Assembly (NCBI GenBank): GCA_920105625.2
Contig: OV050030.1
Location: forward strand, 150,577,488-150,641,487
DNA length: 64,000 nt
Source: Clusia tigrina
Lineage: Eukaryota; Arthropoda; Insecta; Diptera; Clusiidae
Direction of reading: 5' to 3'
The notes beneath the pieces were generated by a model. That model made no database searches. It saw nothing but the letters and a program-made list of their open reading frames with translations, and had not been told where the DNA came from. A program made the position numbers and the translations under genes. Positions 40,665 to 54,822 of this stretch are shown piece after piece (the stretch's first letter is position 1; every line of letters begins with the position of its first letter).

Positions 40665-41230
40665 TCATCTCTTTCTTACGTTCCAAAACACAATCATACA
40701 GTCTGTATACATAAAAAAAGAGTCTACTGATCTGGTGTAAGTAACTACTAAGCACTTATTAATATTGGAAAAAGAAATTCTTATGCAAACTTGTTCAATT
40801 CGTTTGTCATTCATTGACTGTAACTGGACAAGTTTATTGGAAATATTAGCTTTTACCGATATTAAAACCCCACCACCGCGTTCATAGCCAGAGGATATTG
40901 GACATCGATCGCATCGATAAACACAGTAATCATCATCAAAGAGTTCAGCTGAATTAATACCTTCGTGAAGGCAAGTTTCTGTTAGCGCTATGATATCGTA
41001 TTCATGGAGAGACATAGCAAGCTGGAACTGGGATATTTTTGTTCTTACTCCTCCAGCATTTTGATAATAAAGCGAAAAACAAAATTTTTGTTTTTGTAAG
41101 TTTAATCGAGCTTCATAAGTGTACTTTAGTTGCTTTCTCTCTTGGCTTGTGGTGGTTAAGCAATTATAGGACCGTATGTTTTTCGGCGATTTTTGGAAAT
41201 AACTGAAATGGACGCACTTTAACGTTAGCA
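40665..41230 (-). pseudogene. CR1/Jockey-group LINE endonuclease
   Basis: The frame contains LYYQNAGGVRTKISQFQLAM, then YDIIALTETCLHEGI (the catalytic Glu of the TET block), CVYRCDRCP and GGGVLISVKANIS. These are the N-terminal blocks of APE-type endonucleases in CR1/Jockey-group LINEs. Sequence beyond FSNINKCLVVTYTR is degenerate and the C-terminal catalytic His/Asp blocks are deleted. Confidence 0.8.
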
Positions 41231-41930
41231 TGGCCACGCTTACTGGTTGGACGGGAAGAAGGGGATTAGGGTTAAACCCTGAGAAAATGGAATTAATCCT
41301 CTTTTCTAAGAAAAATAGATCTCCTGCGGTCTCCCCGCTAATATACAAAGGTGTGGAAATTCCGATGAAGGAGACAGTTAGATATTTGGGACTAGTACTA
41401 GATAGAAAACTTACCTGGAAACCCAATATTGAAGAAAGAGTCAGGAAGGCCAATATTGCTTTGTACACATGTAAAAAAGCGGTCGGAATCAGGTGGGGGC
41501 TATCCCCACGAATTATGCACTGGCTATACATTTCGGTGGTCAGACCCATATTGCTATATGGAATACTGGTATGGTGGTCAGCCACTCAGAAACAAAGCTA
41601 TTTGAAGCTTCTGAGCAAGGTCCAAAGAACGGCTTTTTTATGTATCTCTGGTGCCTTAAGGACCACGCCTACTAAAGCTTTAGAAGTAATACTCAACCTA
41701 CCTACATTAGAGCTGGTAGGGAAACAAGTGGCCGCCACATCAGCACTAAGGCTGAAATGTGCGGCGTTATGGCATGATCGGCAGATTGGTCACTCGACTA
41801 TTGCGCATACCTGGAGTAGTTCTGTCAACACATTGACCACTCTATACCTAATCTCAACTTCGATAGGCACTTCCAGACATATATTCCGTCTAGAAGAGAG
41901 TGGCAAACACCAATGCCATGGAGAAGGGGG
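41231..41930 (+). pseudogene. LOA-clade RT thumb region
   Basis: The frame from GWTGRRGLGLNPEKMEL continues with VRYLGLVLDRKLTWKPNI, GLSPRIMHWLYISVVRP, ILLYGILVWWSAT and ISGALRTTPTKALEVIL. The LGL and VWW blocks are standard RT thumb motifs of LOA-clade LINEs. A frameshift near 41930 separates it from RNase H. The catalytic YADD would lie upstream and is missing through 5' truncation. Confidence 0.87.
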
Positions 41931-42779
41931 GAACTTAATTTCTACACTGACGGATCCAAACTTGACGATAGAGTTGGTTTTGGAGTTTTCTCACAAGAAT
42001 TGGGACTGGAACTTTCTTTCCGTCTCCACGACCACTGCAGTGATTATCAAGCAGAGATCCTAGCCATAAAGGAGGTAGCCGTCTACTTAAATAGACATGC
42101 CGTAACAAAAAATATTATAAATATCTACTCGGATAGACAGGCGGCCATCTTGTCAATGAATTCGGTGGCACTGAAATCAAAGGTTGCTCAGGACTGCCGA
42201 GCAGCCCTAAATGATATCAGTACCGCTTTCAAGGTACGCCTTATATACGTTCCGGGGCATAGAGATATTGCGGGAAACTGTAGGGCTGATGACTTAGCCA
42301 GACGGGGTACCAACCTTCCTTTAGGTATGGACAGATGTGAAATTGGAATACCTATTGCCACCTGTAAACTGATGCTGAAGGATAGGGTCGTGTGTGGGAC
42401 CAATGGGTCTTGGGCACAAGAGGGCACTTGCTTAACGACTAGGCTAATGTGGCCGGAACTTAATAGTAGGAAAACTAGAGACTTGCTTGCCCTGCCGAGA
42501 GAGAATATCTCTAAGGTCGTGGCATGTATTACTGGTCACTGGCTTTTCGGCAGACATGCTCTCAGGCTGGGAGTATTCTCTCATGAATACTGCAGAAGCT
42601 GTGGGGATGAGGATGAGGAGGAGACTGTGGAGCATCTCTTCTGTAGTTGCCCCGCTCTGGCCAGAAGCAGAGCGGGCTCTTTAGGCAAATACGCTTTTGG
42701 CTCTCTTACAGAGGTGTCTAGCGCGAAGATCAAACAAATCCTGCGCTTTATTAGGGCTTCGAAATGGTTCGACGAGTAA
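41913..42779 (+). CDS. LOA-clade RNase H and C-terminal zinc finger (3' ORF part)
   Basis: Open from [19 protein letters not shown]. RNase H residues are visible as YTDGSKLD (Asp), YQAEILAI (Glu), IYSDRQAA (Asp) and [10 protein letters not shown] (Asp), so all four acidic positions are kept. It is followed by [14 protein letters not shown] and the finger [20 protein letters not shown] (C-x2-C-H-C). It ends KWFDE at 42779, then a 3' UTR of about 100 bp. This is the C-terminus of a larger ORF2 rather than a separate gene. An almost identical mirror copy lies at 47850-47014. Confidence 0.88.
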   Translation: MPWRRGELNFYTDGSKLDDRVGFGVFSQELGLELSFRLHDHCSDYQAEILAIKEVAVYLNRHAVTKNIINIYSDRQAAILSMNSVALKSKVAQDCRAALNDISTAFKVRLIYVPGHRDIAGNCRADDLARRGTNLPLGMDRCEIGIPIATCKLMLKDRVVCGTNGSWAQEGTCLTTRLMWPELNSRKTRDLLALPRENISKVVACITGHWLFGRHALRLGVFSHEYCRSCGDEDEEETVEHLFCSCPALARSRAGSLGKYAFGSLTEVSSAKIKQILRFIRASKWFDE

Positions 42780-42878
42780 ATCGGAGGTGCGTTGTGGCGC
42801 GGTGGTATCACAATAGACCCATGGTGGTCTGAGTGAGCTGGTCCTTGAACTGGCTGCCACATTAACCTAACCTAACCT

Positions 42879-43520
42879 ATGCAAAGTTGTTCAATTCGTT
42901 TGTCATTCACTGACTGTAACTGGACAAGTTTATTGGAAATATTAGCTCTTACCGATATTAAAACCCCACCACCGCGTTCATAGCCAGAGGATATTGGACA
43001 TCGATCGCATCGATAAGCACAGTAATCATCATCGAAGAGTTCAGCTGAATTAATACCTTCGTGAAGGCAAGTTTCGGTTAGCGCTATGATATCGTATTCA
43101 TGGAGAGACATAGAAAGCTGGAACTGGGATATTTTTGTTCTTACTCCTCCAGCATTTTGATAATAAAGCGAAAAACAAAATTTTTGTTTTTGTAAGTTGA
43201 ATCGAGCTTCATAAGTGTACTTTAGTTGCTTTCTCTCTTGGCTTGTGTTGGTTAAGCAATTATAGGACCGTATGTTTTTCGGCGATTTTTGGAAATAACT
43301 GAAATGGACGCACTTTAATGTTAGCAGGCCACAGATCCGAACCCAGTAACTTTTCGTAATATAAATCAGCTACACCCAATTTAAAGTTGACTCTCTTCAG
43401 GGAATCCAGTGAAACATCCTTCTTCACTACTTTATAGCATGAGAGAAGATGTTTCTCAATCCCATGATATTTGCAGCTGTTACAGAAGAAGAAAATGATG
43501 CCAGGTGTGCCCACTTCATT
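42879..43520 (-). mobile_element. CR1/Jockey-group LINE, second segment: endonuclease start and ORF1 end
   Basis: 43111-42872 encodes the endonuclease blocks YDIIALTETCLHEGI and GGGVLISVRANIS. Upstream, frame 43514-43260 (MGTPGIIFFFCNSCKYHG, SDLWPANIKVRPFQLF) looks like the end of ORF1. 42879-43326 is the second copy of the 448-bp direct repeat. Its mirror is at 46279-46914. Confidence 0.75.
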
Positions 43521-46914
<3,394 letters not shown>

Positions 46915-47850
46915 AGGTTAGGTTAGGTTAATGTGGCAGCCAGTTCAAGGACCAGCTCACTCAGACCACCATGGGTCTATTGTGATACCACCGCGCCACA
47001 ACGCACCTCCGATTTACTCGTCGAACCATTTCGAAGCCCTAATAAAGCGCAGGATTTGTTTGATCTTCGCGCTAGACACCTCTGTAAGAGAGCCAAAAGC
47101 GTATTTGCCTAAAGAGCCCGCTCTGCTTCTGGCCAGAGCGGGGCAACTACAGAAGAGATGCTCCACAGTCTCCTCCTCATCCTCATCCCCACAGCTTCTG
47201 CAGTATTCATGAGAGAATACTCCCAGCCTGAGAGCATGTCTGCCGAAAAGCCAGTGACCAGTAATACATGCCACGACCTTAGAGATATTCTCTCTCGGCA
47301 GGGCAAGCAAGTCTCTAGTTTTCCTACTATTAAGTTCCGGCCACATTAGCCTAGTCGTTAAGCAAGTGCCCTCTTGTGCCCAAGACCCATTGGTCCCACA
47401 CACGACCCTATCCTTCAGCATCAGTTTACAGGTGGCAATAGGTATTCCAATTTCACATCTGTCCATACCTAAAGGAAGGTTGGTACCCCGTCTGGCTAAG
47501 TCATCAGCCCTACAGTTTCCCGCAATATCTCTATGCCCCGGAACGTATATAAGGCGTACCTTGAAAGCGGTACTGATATCATTTAGGGCTGCTCGGCAGT
47601 CCTGAGCAACCTTTGATTTCAGTGCCACCGAATTCATTGACAAGATGGCCGCCTGGCTATCCGAGTAGATATTTATAATATTTTTTGTTACGGCATGTCT
47701 ATTTAAGTAGACGGCTACCTCCTTTATGGCTAGGATCTCTGCTTGATAATCACTGCAGTGGTCGTGGAGACGGAAAGAAAGTTCCAGTCCCAATTCTTGT
47801 GAGAAAACTCCAAAACCAACTCTATCGTCAAGTTTGGATCCGTCAGTGTA
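46915..47850 (-). pseudogene. Mirror copy of the LOA RNase H/zinc finger with its TAACC tail
   Basis: Minus strand 47850-47014 encodes YTDGSKLDD to KWFDE as in 41943-42779, with IYSDSQAA instead of IYSDRQAA. GGTTAGGTTAGGTTA at 46916-46930 is the tail. At 47850 the sequence turns into GTATATATGC and (TA)n, so the RT thumb part is absent here. Confidence 0.92.
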
Positions 47851-48240
<390 letters not shown>

Positions 48241-48273
48241 GTATATACATATACACTTGGCAGAAAAATTGTA

Positions 48274-49424
48274 TGTACAACCGATGAAAACAACAAATTG
48301 AAGTTATTTATGCAATGTCGTGATGATTTTTTAAACTTTTTAGTTAGTGCAGTATCATAGTCTGTTAGCCTTACTTTATAGTTGGAAAAAAAATTTGGCA
48401 AAAACAACAAACAAAAAATAATTGTACTTAAATACAAAAAGATCGAAATTCAACGCAGAAAAAGTCTACGTACAAAACCATAAAGATACTTATTGAGGCA
48501 AATAAATTCTCCAAAATATTAAGACAGTGGGGGTATTCTAATTGCTACATACTTGGTTATTAATAACTTCAAAAAGACGGGTAAATTAACACCAAAACCA
48601 AGCTCTGTTCGTCCAGCAATATTAAGTAACAGGGTCTTATTAGGCAAGTAAAAGTCAATCCACGACTAACAGCAGCAGAACTGGCAAAGAATGTTGGGGA
48701 GAAGCACACAAACAAATTATGTGCCAATACTTTGAAAAATTTAAGAAAAACACCACTACCGTGGCCATATCGCTCGCAAGAAACAGTATGTTTCAAAAGT
48801 TAATAGACTAAAACGAAGAATTCGGCAAAAAATATTGAAATGAAGGTCAAAACTTCTGGAAGCAGGTAATATTTTCTGACGAAAGCAAATTTTGCATTTC
48901 TAGCATTAAAGGCCCTAAGATAGTCTGGCACACACCCGGTGCAGCCTTCCATAAAAATAATTTAACTGGCAGAGCTGAATACGGTGATAGAGGAGTGATG
49001 ATCTGGTGTACAAGGCAGATTCAGGAATGGGCAAGTTTGAGTTTTTTGAGAAAAAAATGGACTACGAAAATATCTTGAAACAGAAGATGAAGACCAGCCC
49101 AAAAAATCTTTCCTTAGATCCATCATTTTACTTCTAGCACAACAATGACCCAAAGCATATAGCACTTGTTCTGAAGCTTTACCTCCTCCATAAAGCAACC
49201 CATCGGTTGGGAATGCCCCCAAAATCACCCGACTTAAATCCGATTGAACGATTATGAGATTTACAAGAACGGCGCAATCGAAATCACCATATTTCCTCGA
49301 AGGCTATGCTGAAGGACTTAATTCGGGTGGAGTGGGTTTCACAGATACCGGCATCAAAAAAATTTTAAAAATCGTCCCGGAATTGCATAAATAACTTAAA
49401 TTTGATGTTTTCATATATTGTACT
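48274..49424 (+). mobile_element. Tc1-like element with ~70-bp inverted ends, decayed
   Basis: Left end GTACAACCGATGAAAAC (48275 on) and right end, reverse complemented, GTACAATATATGAAAAC (from 49423) align for about 70 bp at roughly 80% identity, with TA on both outer sides. A Tc1-family transposase remnant lies between them. Long inverted ends are known in Minos, Paris and S-type Tc1 relatives. Confidence 0.75.
48440..49345 (+). pseudogene. Tc1-like DD34E transposase remnant
   Basis: No frame longer than 60 codons survives on this strand. In shifting frames I read VNRLKRRIRQKI, then FSDESKFCISS (first Asp) and KIVWHTPGAAF, later HNNDPKHIALV and PPKSPDLNPIERL (the DE part of the signature). 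A TAG precedes HNNDPKH, and the position expected to be the second catalytic Asp reads Asn. Spacing to the Glu fits DD34E. Stops and frameshifts throughout make it long dead. Confidence 0.75.
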
Positions 49425-49452
49425 TATATATATATATATATATATATACATA
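49425..49452. repeat. Short (TA)n
   Basis: About 25 bp of TA between the Tc1-like element and gypsy element 3. Confidence 0.9.
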
Positions 49453-49508
49453 CAAACGCATGCCAACGAATGGTGGTACGCTTAGTGTGAAAATATTACA
49501 GTAAAGCA

Positions 49509-49616
49509 ATGGTGCAAATTGCTGTTTTGAAAAACGTAAAATTAAAGTATTTGTTAAGGAGTCGGGTCCTCCCAACTACGGGCACAAAAGCTGAGTTAGT
49601 GCGGCGGCTGACATAA
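49509..49616 (+). pseudogene. gag: Gypsy element 3 Gag N-terminus with SAP-like motif
   Basis: A 35-codon frame from ATG 49509 to TAA 49614-49616 reads LKYLLRSRVLPTTGTKAEL then VRRL. The pattern Leu-x4-L..R.LPTTGTKAELV.RL matches the SAP fold, a small DNA/RNA-binding helix-loop-helix. The TAA lies where coding seems to continue (EIELSDEEITNNENDMSV in another frame to about 49800), so it is probably a lesion. Confidence 0.65.
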
Positions 49617-50213
49617 TCAATAAACGCGATTGAAATTGAGCTCAGTGACGAGGAAATAACAAACAACGAAAACGACATGAGTGTGCAAGAACAGATTAAT
49701 GAGCTGCGCGGAATGATGCAAATCGCGTTGATTGCGATCGAAAATATTCCGCGAAATGTATCGAGTACAAGTTGTGCAGGAGATAGTGACGGTAGAGTGC
49801 CACAAAGCGGAAAGTGTGTGTCTCCGTAGACGGATCCCAACTTCGTGGAAACCGATACGAGATGCTCGGTGAAAGAAATAGCCGAAACGATACCTTCCTT
49901 CGATCCGTCGGTTGACTATGGAATTTCTGCGGAACAGTTTATTGAACGGGTGAATAACGTGATAACTTCTTATAAGTGGAACGAAAAATGTTTATTGCTG
50001 GCAGTATACAGCAGAATGAAAGGAGTAGCTTGTTTGTGGTTTGACGCGATGAAAACGGCACATTCTGATTGGAACAGTTTCGCGAAAGATTTAGTGGAAG
50101 GATTCGGCGAATCGTTCGATGAAGCCGACATTAGCGCTATGATGCGAAGTGCGGTACGTGCGTCGGATGAAAAATTAACCGAGTATTGTTTCCGAATGTG
50201 CGAGATAAGGTGA
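49617..50213 (+). pseudogene. gag: Gypsy element 3 Gag capsid region
   Basis: From about 49617 codons continue in shifted frame (ITNNENDMSVQEQINELRGM); frame 49845-50213 then encodes YGISAEQFIERVNNVITSYK, LLLAVYSRMKGVACLWFDA and a C-terminal EKLTEYCFRMCEI. This is the capsid organisation of Ty3/gypsy Gag. After the TGA at 50211-50213, codons continue (SIVKYIRGGLNSSEIKVAI) in another phase to about 50390. Confidence 0.8.
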
Positions 50214-50421
50214 AAATATAAATTAAGTGAAAGGTCTATTGTGAAATACATTCGCGGTGGACTGAATAGTAGTGAGATAAAAGTTGCCATCGCGACTCAA
50301 AGTTTTGACACGGTAAACCAGTTACGCAAGACATTAGAAGAATTTGAAAAAAATGTGTCATTAGTAGCAAAAAAAAAATATACTTAGCAAAGAGAATAAA
50401 GCAAAACAACCGGTAACTAAA

Positions 50422-51600
50422 GTGCGCAATTATGCAGACTCAGTGAAGATAGACAAATCAATTCAATGTTACAACTGCCAAGAGATCGGGCACATGGCAA
50501 GAGAGTGTAAGAAACCGAAAACGAGAAAACGGTACATCGATTGTAAACGATATCATCGGAGAGGCAAGCCAGAAAATTGTGTGAAAAAGGCAAATGTCAA
50601 ACATTGCCAAGTGCAACCAAAGTTTGGGGAAAAATGCATAATGGTGGATCATTCAGCTTTTATTGATACGGGTAGTGAGTGCAGTATGATACGAAAAACA
50701 ACTGCTAATAAAATTGAAAATGTAAGAAAACCTTGTAACATGTCGATCAGAGGCATATGTGGCGGCGAGCAGGAAATTCATCAAAAACTAGAGGAAACCG
50801 TTCACCTTAACGACGTGAATGTAAAATTAGAGTTATATGTGGTCAACGATGACACAATAACTACCGATGTACTCCTTGGGCAGGATTTATTCTCCAAACC
50901 AGGCTTGACAGCAGTAATTGGGAATACCAATCTAATATTCGCCTCATCGAAAGTGGCAAGGACTAGTGTAGAACCAAGAACTATCAACTTGGAAAACATC
51001 GTATGTAATATAGCTGATGAAAAGGTAAGGAAAGATCTGAAACATATTCTAGCCGAATATATTGATATTCTTGCGGAAAATCTGAGTAACATTGGTCTCA
51101 CGGATGCCATGGAAATGACTATTGACGTGACGACGAACACACCAATAACCCAAAAGCCATATCGTGTATCAGAACGTAAGAAACACCTTGTAGAAAAGAA
51201 GCTTAATGAGCTTTTGGAAAATGACATTCTAACGAAATCTAAGTCAACATACGCTAGCCCAATGATACTGGTGAAGAAGAAGGACGGCAACGAAAGGCTT
51301 TGCTTTAACTACAGGAGACTGAATCAGCAGGTAGTAAAGGAAATATATCCAACACCAAACATTGAAGTGCGCCTGAGGGAAGCAGTGAAATACTCATATT
51401 TTTCAATTTTAGACCTAAATAGTGAATATTATCAAGTGCCAATCGAGAAAAACAGCCGGAAATATACCGCCTTCATTACAACAGAGGGGCTGTATGAATT
51501 CAAAAAGATGCCATTCGGGCTTAAAAATGATCCGGCGGTGTTTCAGAGATTAATGCAGCGTATCAAAGATAAAACAGAAACGGGCGATATGATCCATTAA
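50422..51600 (+). pseudogene. pol: Gypsy element 3 nucleocapsid, protease and RT N-terminal half
   Basis: CYNCQEIGHMAREC is a canonical CCHC knuckle; the second (YIDCKRYHRRGKPENC) is degenerate. Protease FIDTGSECSMI and flap TDVLLGQDLF follow. RT: SPMILVKKKDGNERLCFNYR, FKKMPFGLKNDPAVFQRLM. The frame stops at TAA 51598-51600, exactly at the RT catalytic block, where YMDD should begin; the next frame starts MGDILVGS, so the first Asp is Gly. RT is doubly inactivated. Confidence 0.9.
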
Positions 51601-52198
51601 ATGGGCGACATTCTGGTAGGTAGCAATAGTATACCTGAAATGTACGAGAAACTAGGGCGTGTCTTCGAGGCTCTACCACAATTACATTTAACATTGAATA
51701 TAAAAAAATGCGACTTTTTGAAGCAGACTGATGCCCTTAACGCTAACGGAGTGAGGCCGGGAATTGTTAAGACGGCAGCGGTGAGAGACTTTGCTACACC
51801 AGTGTCCACAACAGAGGTACGTAAATTCCTAGGATTAAGTGGGTATTTTCGACGGTTTGTTCCTGGTTATTCAATTATCAGCGAGCCACTGCGCAAGCTT
51901 CTATGTAAGGAACAGCCTTTCGAGTGGACAGATAAACAAGAGAAAGCTCTTAATTAATTGAAAACAGCACTAACATCGGAAACCGTATCGAGTAGACGCA
52001 AAACATCAAATACATAGCGATGCGAGCGCGATTGGCCTCGCTAGCGTGTTAATGCAGAATGACAATGGAGATTGGAAACCGGTGGCGTATTACAGCAGAT
52101 GAACGAGTGACAGTGAGAAGAAGTTTCATAGTTATGAACTGGAAGCGTTGGCGGTAGTTAATAGTTTGAAACGTTTTCTGTACTATGTAAAGATTACT
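51601..52198 (+). pseudogene. pol: Gypsy element 3 RT thumb/connection and RNase H
   Basis: In the same phase as the frame above, MGDILVGSNSIPEMYEKL leads to VRKFLGLSGYFRRFVPGYS and WTDKQEKALN, then TAA at 51955-51957. RNase H continues in broken frames: IHSDASAIGLASVLMQNDN, PVAYYSR and HSYELEALAVVNSLKRF, up to about 52198. Confidence 0.85.
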
Positions 52199-52442
52199 CT
52201 TATGGAATTGTTATTCATACGGGCTGTGTATGAACCGTGCACGCTATTCAAAACGGCCACAAGGCCTTTTCCTTGCCTCAAAGGTAATTAACAATACAAT
52301 CGCCGCAAAAGCAAATTGGTCAGTAAGCCACAAAGGCTGTTGAAACCAAAAAAGTGAAGAGACCAGTAAGTTTTGATTCTGAACAAGTAATCTTGATTTC
52401 TTTATTAAAACGGGGTCTTTTTACCCGTGCTGACTTATATAC
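52199..52442. other. Unassigned block, left of the Jockey insertion
   Basis: With 55391-55680 this was one 534-bp stretch before the Jockey LINE inserted. It has a TGTTATTCATACGGG start and AACGGGGTCTTTTTACCCG stem-like sequence but no coding domain. It replaces the part of gypsy element 3 between RNase H and integrase. A foreign LTR is possible but not shown. Confidence 0.4.
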
Positions 52443-52689
52443 TTTTTTTTTTTTTTTTTTTTTTAACAGTTTTGTTTATTGAATTCACTCATTTCGAGCC
52501 TAACAATAAGTAATTAAATCTTAAGAGCTAAATTAACTACATTTATCCCGCACCAGTGTTGGGCTTAGTATTAAATTTCACTACATTTTTGCCTTTTAGT
52601 TTTAATTCAATTTAAATTCATTTCATTTTAGTATCTTATATAGTAATTTTTTAATATTTAGTACATTTAATATATAGGTAAGTCCAATC

Positions 52690-54822
52690 TTTTGAGGCGT
52701 GTTGCTGTTTTAATTGTAGCTAAATTTTTTACCAAAGGATTTGAGTGCTCTCGAAGTTTTTTTTTTGTGTTTGAGCATAATCTCTGTGAGCTCACTTTTA
52801 ACAAGAGGAATCTTGAGGTCCTTATGAATGTCAGCATTTCTAACGAACCAAGGCGCACACGTGATTGCACGCAAGATTTTCGATTGCACTCGTTGTATCA
52901 GCTCGACGTTCGATGAACTAGCATTCCCCCAAAGCTCAGCTCCGTATGCCCAAATTGGTTTGATCACTGCCTTGTACAATAGAAGTTTATGTTGTAAACG
53001 AAGTCTTGATTTGGAGTTGAGTACCCAATTTATTTTATGGGCCTTTAGCTTTATCTGCGTTCTTTTTGCCTCAATGTGGTTCCGCCAAGTTAGTCGTCTG
53101 TCTAGATGGACCCCTAGGTATGTTACAGTATTCGACTGAGGAATAGCAACATTGTTTAGTTTAATCACTCGGTATGTTTCTTTCCTAAGTGTAAACGTAA
53201 CATGAATGCTCTTGGTCTCATTTACCTTAATGCGCCAATTTGCCAGCCACTCTTCCATTTTCTTCAAATGCTCCTCAAGGCGATTCGAAGCCACTATTGG
53301 ATTGCTATGTATACTAAGAATAGCAGTGTGGTTTGCGAATGTTGAAGTGACTAGATGATCATCAGTAGGGAGGTCTGCAGTGAATAATAAATATAGTACA
53401 GGGCCTAGAACACTACCTTGTGGAACCCCAGCATTAATATCAAAGTCGTTTGTGGTGTATTCTCCAAATTTTACTCTGAACTTTCGGTTATCTAAATACG
53501 ATTCGAGTAGCATGTGCACATTAACTGGTAAGAGTTTTTGAATTCTATATATTAATCATGCATGCCAAAGTCTGTCAAACGCTTGTGCAATATCTAAGAA
53601 TATAGCAGAGCAGTATTTTTTGTCTTCAAAAGTATTTCGAATTGCACTAGTAATGCGGTTAATTTGCTCTATGGTTCTGTGATTCTTATGAAATCCAAAT
53701 TGATGGTGGGGAATGATGTTGGCTTTGTATATGTGCGGCTGCAGCTTTAAAAGAAGCAGTTTCTCAAATAATTTAGAAATCACAGGGAGCAAGCTTATGG
53801 GCCGATAAGATGACGGTTGAGTTGCGTCTTTTCCGGGTTTTCGTATAATTGTAATTTGTGATATTTTCCAGGGTTGTGGAAAATACCCAATCCTAAATAT
53901 TGCATTAAATAACTGCGTCACTATTTTGATGACTATTTCAGGCAAATCCACAATCATTTTTGCGGTAATTAATTCAAATCCTGGTGCTTTTTTCGGGTTT
54001 AGCTGAGTTTTATTTGCATGTTGCACTTCCTTCATTTTAACCACATCGGGATTAGTGGTATTTTAGGGGCCAAAAATGTAATTTCAAAACTGTTGGTTGG
54101 TTGGTTAGGTTGAAATACGGATTTGAGATGAATTGCAAATGCTGAAGCTTTCTCTTCGCCACTTCTTCCCAAGTTCCATTATTTTGCCTGAGTGGTGGAT
54201 GAGAATTTTTAGGAGTCTTTATATTTTTATAGGCTTTCCATAAAGAATAATTAGTGTTTTGTGTTGGAGTTAGCGTCTCAGTATACTTTTTCAAACTGTT
54301 CTCTAGCTCGCAGTTCAGTGCTTCTCGGAGGCGTTTTTTTGCTAATGCTAATTTCTGCTTGGCGTAGGGTGAGCTATTTTGTTGCCACTCTCTTCTTAAG
54401 CGCCTTTTCTCCTTGACGAGACTATCGATAACTGCAGATGTTGTACAAGTTGTTGCGGAGCGGGATAATGAGGCTACTGGAGATGAGTGTGTGGCTGCAG
54501 ATGTAAGAACTGAGTTGATGGGCAAAAGTGTCGAGTCAATATCGCTTGCACTCTTTAGTCCAGGACCAATGTTTATATGACTACTTATATATTGACGGTA
54601 CCTGAGCCAGTTTGTTCTTCTGTTGCTTAGGTGACCTGTTTTCTTACCCAGTTGAGGTTGTTTATGTAGACATATAATAACTGACGAATGATCAGAAGCG
54701 AGCTCTAAACACGATTCTGCAGATAACAAGTTACGATCAATACCACTGGTTATTCCAAAATCGATGAGGTCGGGCACTTTTTGAGGGTCAGAGGGCCAGT
54801 ATGTCGGTTGTGCTGAAGACAC
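52690..54822 (-). pseudogene. Jockey ORF2 linker, reverse transcriptase and C-terminus
   Basis: Frame 54822-54052 covers the EN end and linker (ASDHSSVII, YSLWKAYKNIKTPKNS). Frame 54044-53556 has RT blocks KKAPGFELITAKMI, SSYRPISLLPVISKLFEKLL, HQFGFHKNHRTIEQ and FLDIAQAFDRLWHA. Frame 53519-52710 has GVPQGSVLGPVLYLL and FANHTAILS, where FADD is expected, so both catalytic Asp are lost. It ends with thumb motifs (YLGVHLDRRLTWRNH, WAYGAELWGNAS). Breaks lie near 54048 and 53540. Confidence 0.92.

Larger units (their letters stand above)
40040..41230 (-). mobile_element. CR1/Jockey-group LINE, internally deleted
   Basis: Minus strand: endonuclease (41230-40690), a deletion, RT C-terminus (40525-40325), 3' UTR and a (TAAA)n-like tail at about 40044-40070. 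The fragment 40783-41230 is repeated directly at 42879-43326 around an LOA insertion. Confidence 0.75.
41231..42878 (+). mobile_element. LOA-clade LINE 3 (3' half) with a TAACC tail
   Basis: A 5'-truncated insertion of 1,648 bp: RT thumb, RNase H, C-terminal zinc finger, 3' UTR, ending in three TAACC units. It is bounded by two 448-bp direct repeats of its target LINE (40783-41230 and 42879-43326; 10 differences by my count). Confidence 0.88.
40783..43326. repeat. 448-bp direct repeats (40783-41230, 42879-43326) flanking an LOA insertion
   Basis: Both copies run from ATGCAAA to GTTAGCA, have equal length and differ at 10 positions by my count (97.8% identity). The LOA fragment fits exactly between them, its TAACC tail touching the second copy. 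This has the geometry of a target-site duplication, but is far longer than usual. Confidence 0.9.
49453..52198 (+). mobile_element. Gypsy element 3, 5' half (Gag to RNase H)
   Basis: Gag with a SAP-like N-terminus, zinc knuckle, protease, RT and RNase H in order, all decayed. No 5' LTR is present; only 56 bp precede the first ATG. RNase H ends abruptly at about 52198. The integrase of apparently the same element reappears at 55681-56623, after 534 bp of unassigned sequence and a Jockey insertion. Confidence 0.82.

Noticed and set aside
42863..42880. A true telomere repeat array
   Set aside because: Only three units, inside a LINE 3' end, and mirrored with it; not a chromosome end.
49845..50213. 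A host gene encoding a small Gag-like protein (domesticated)
   Set aside because: It is followed by a zinc knuckle, protease and RT of the same element, all broken; no sign of selection to keep the frame.
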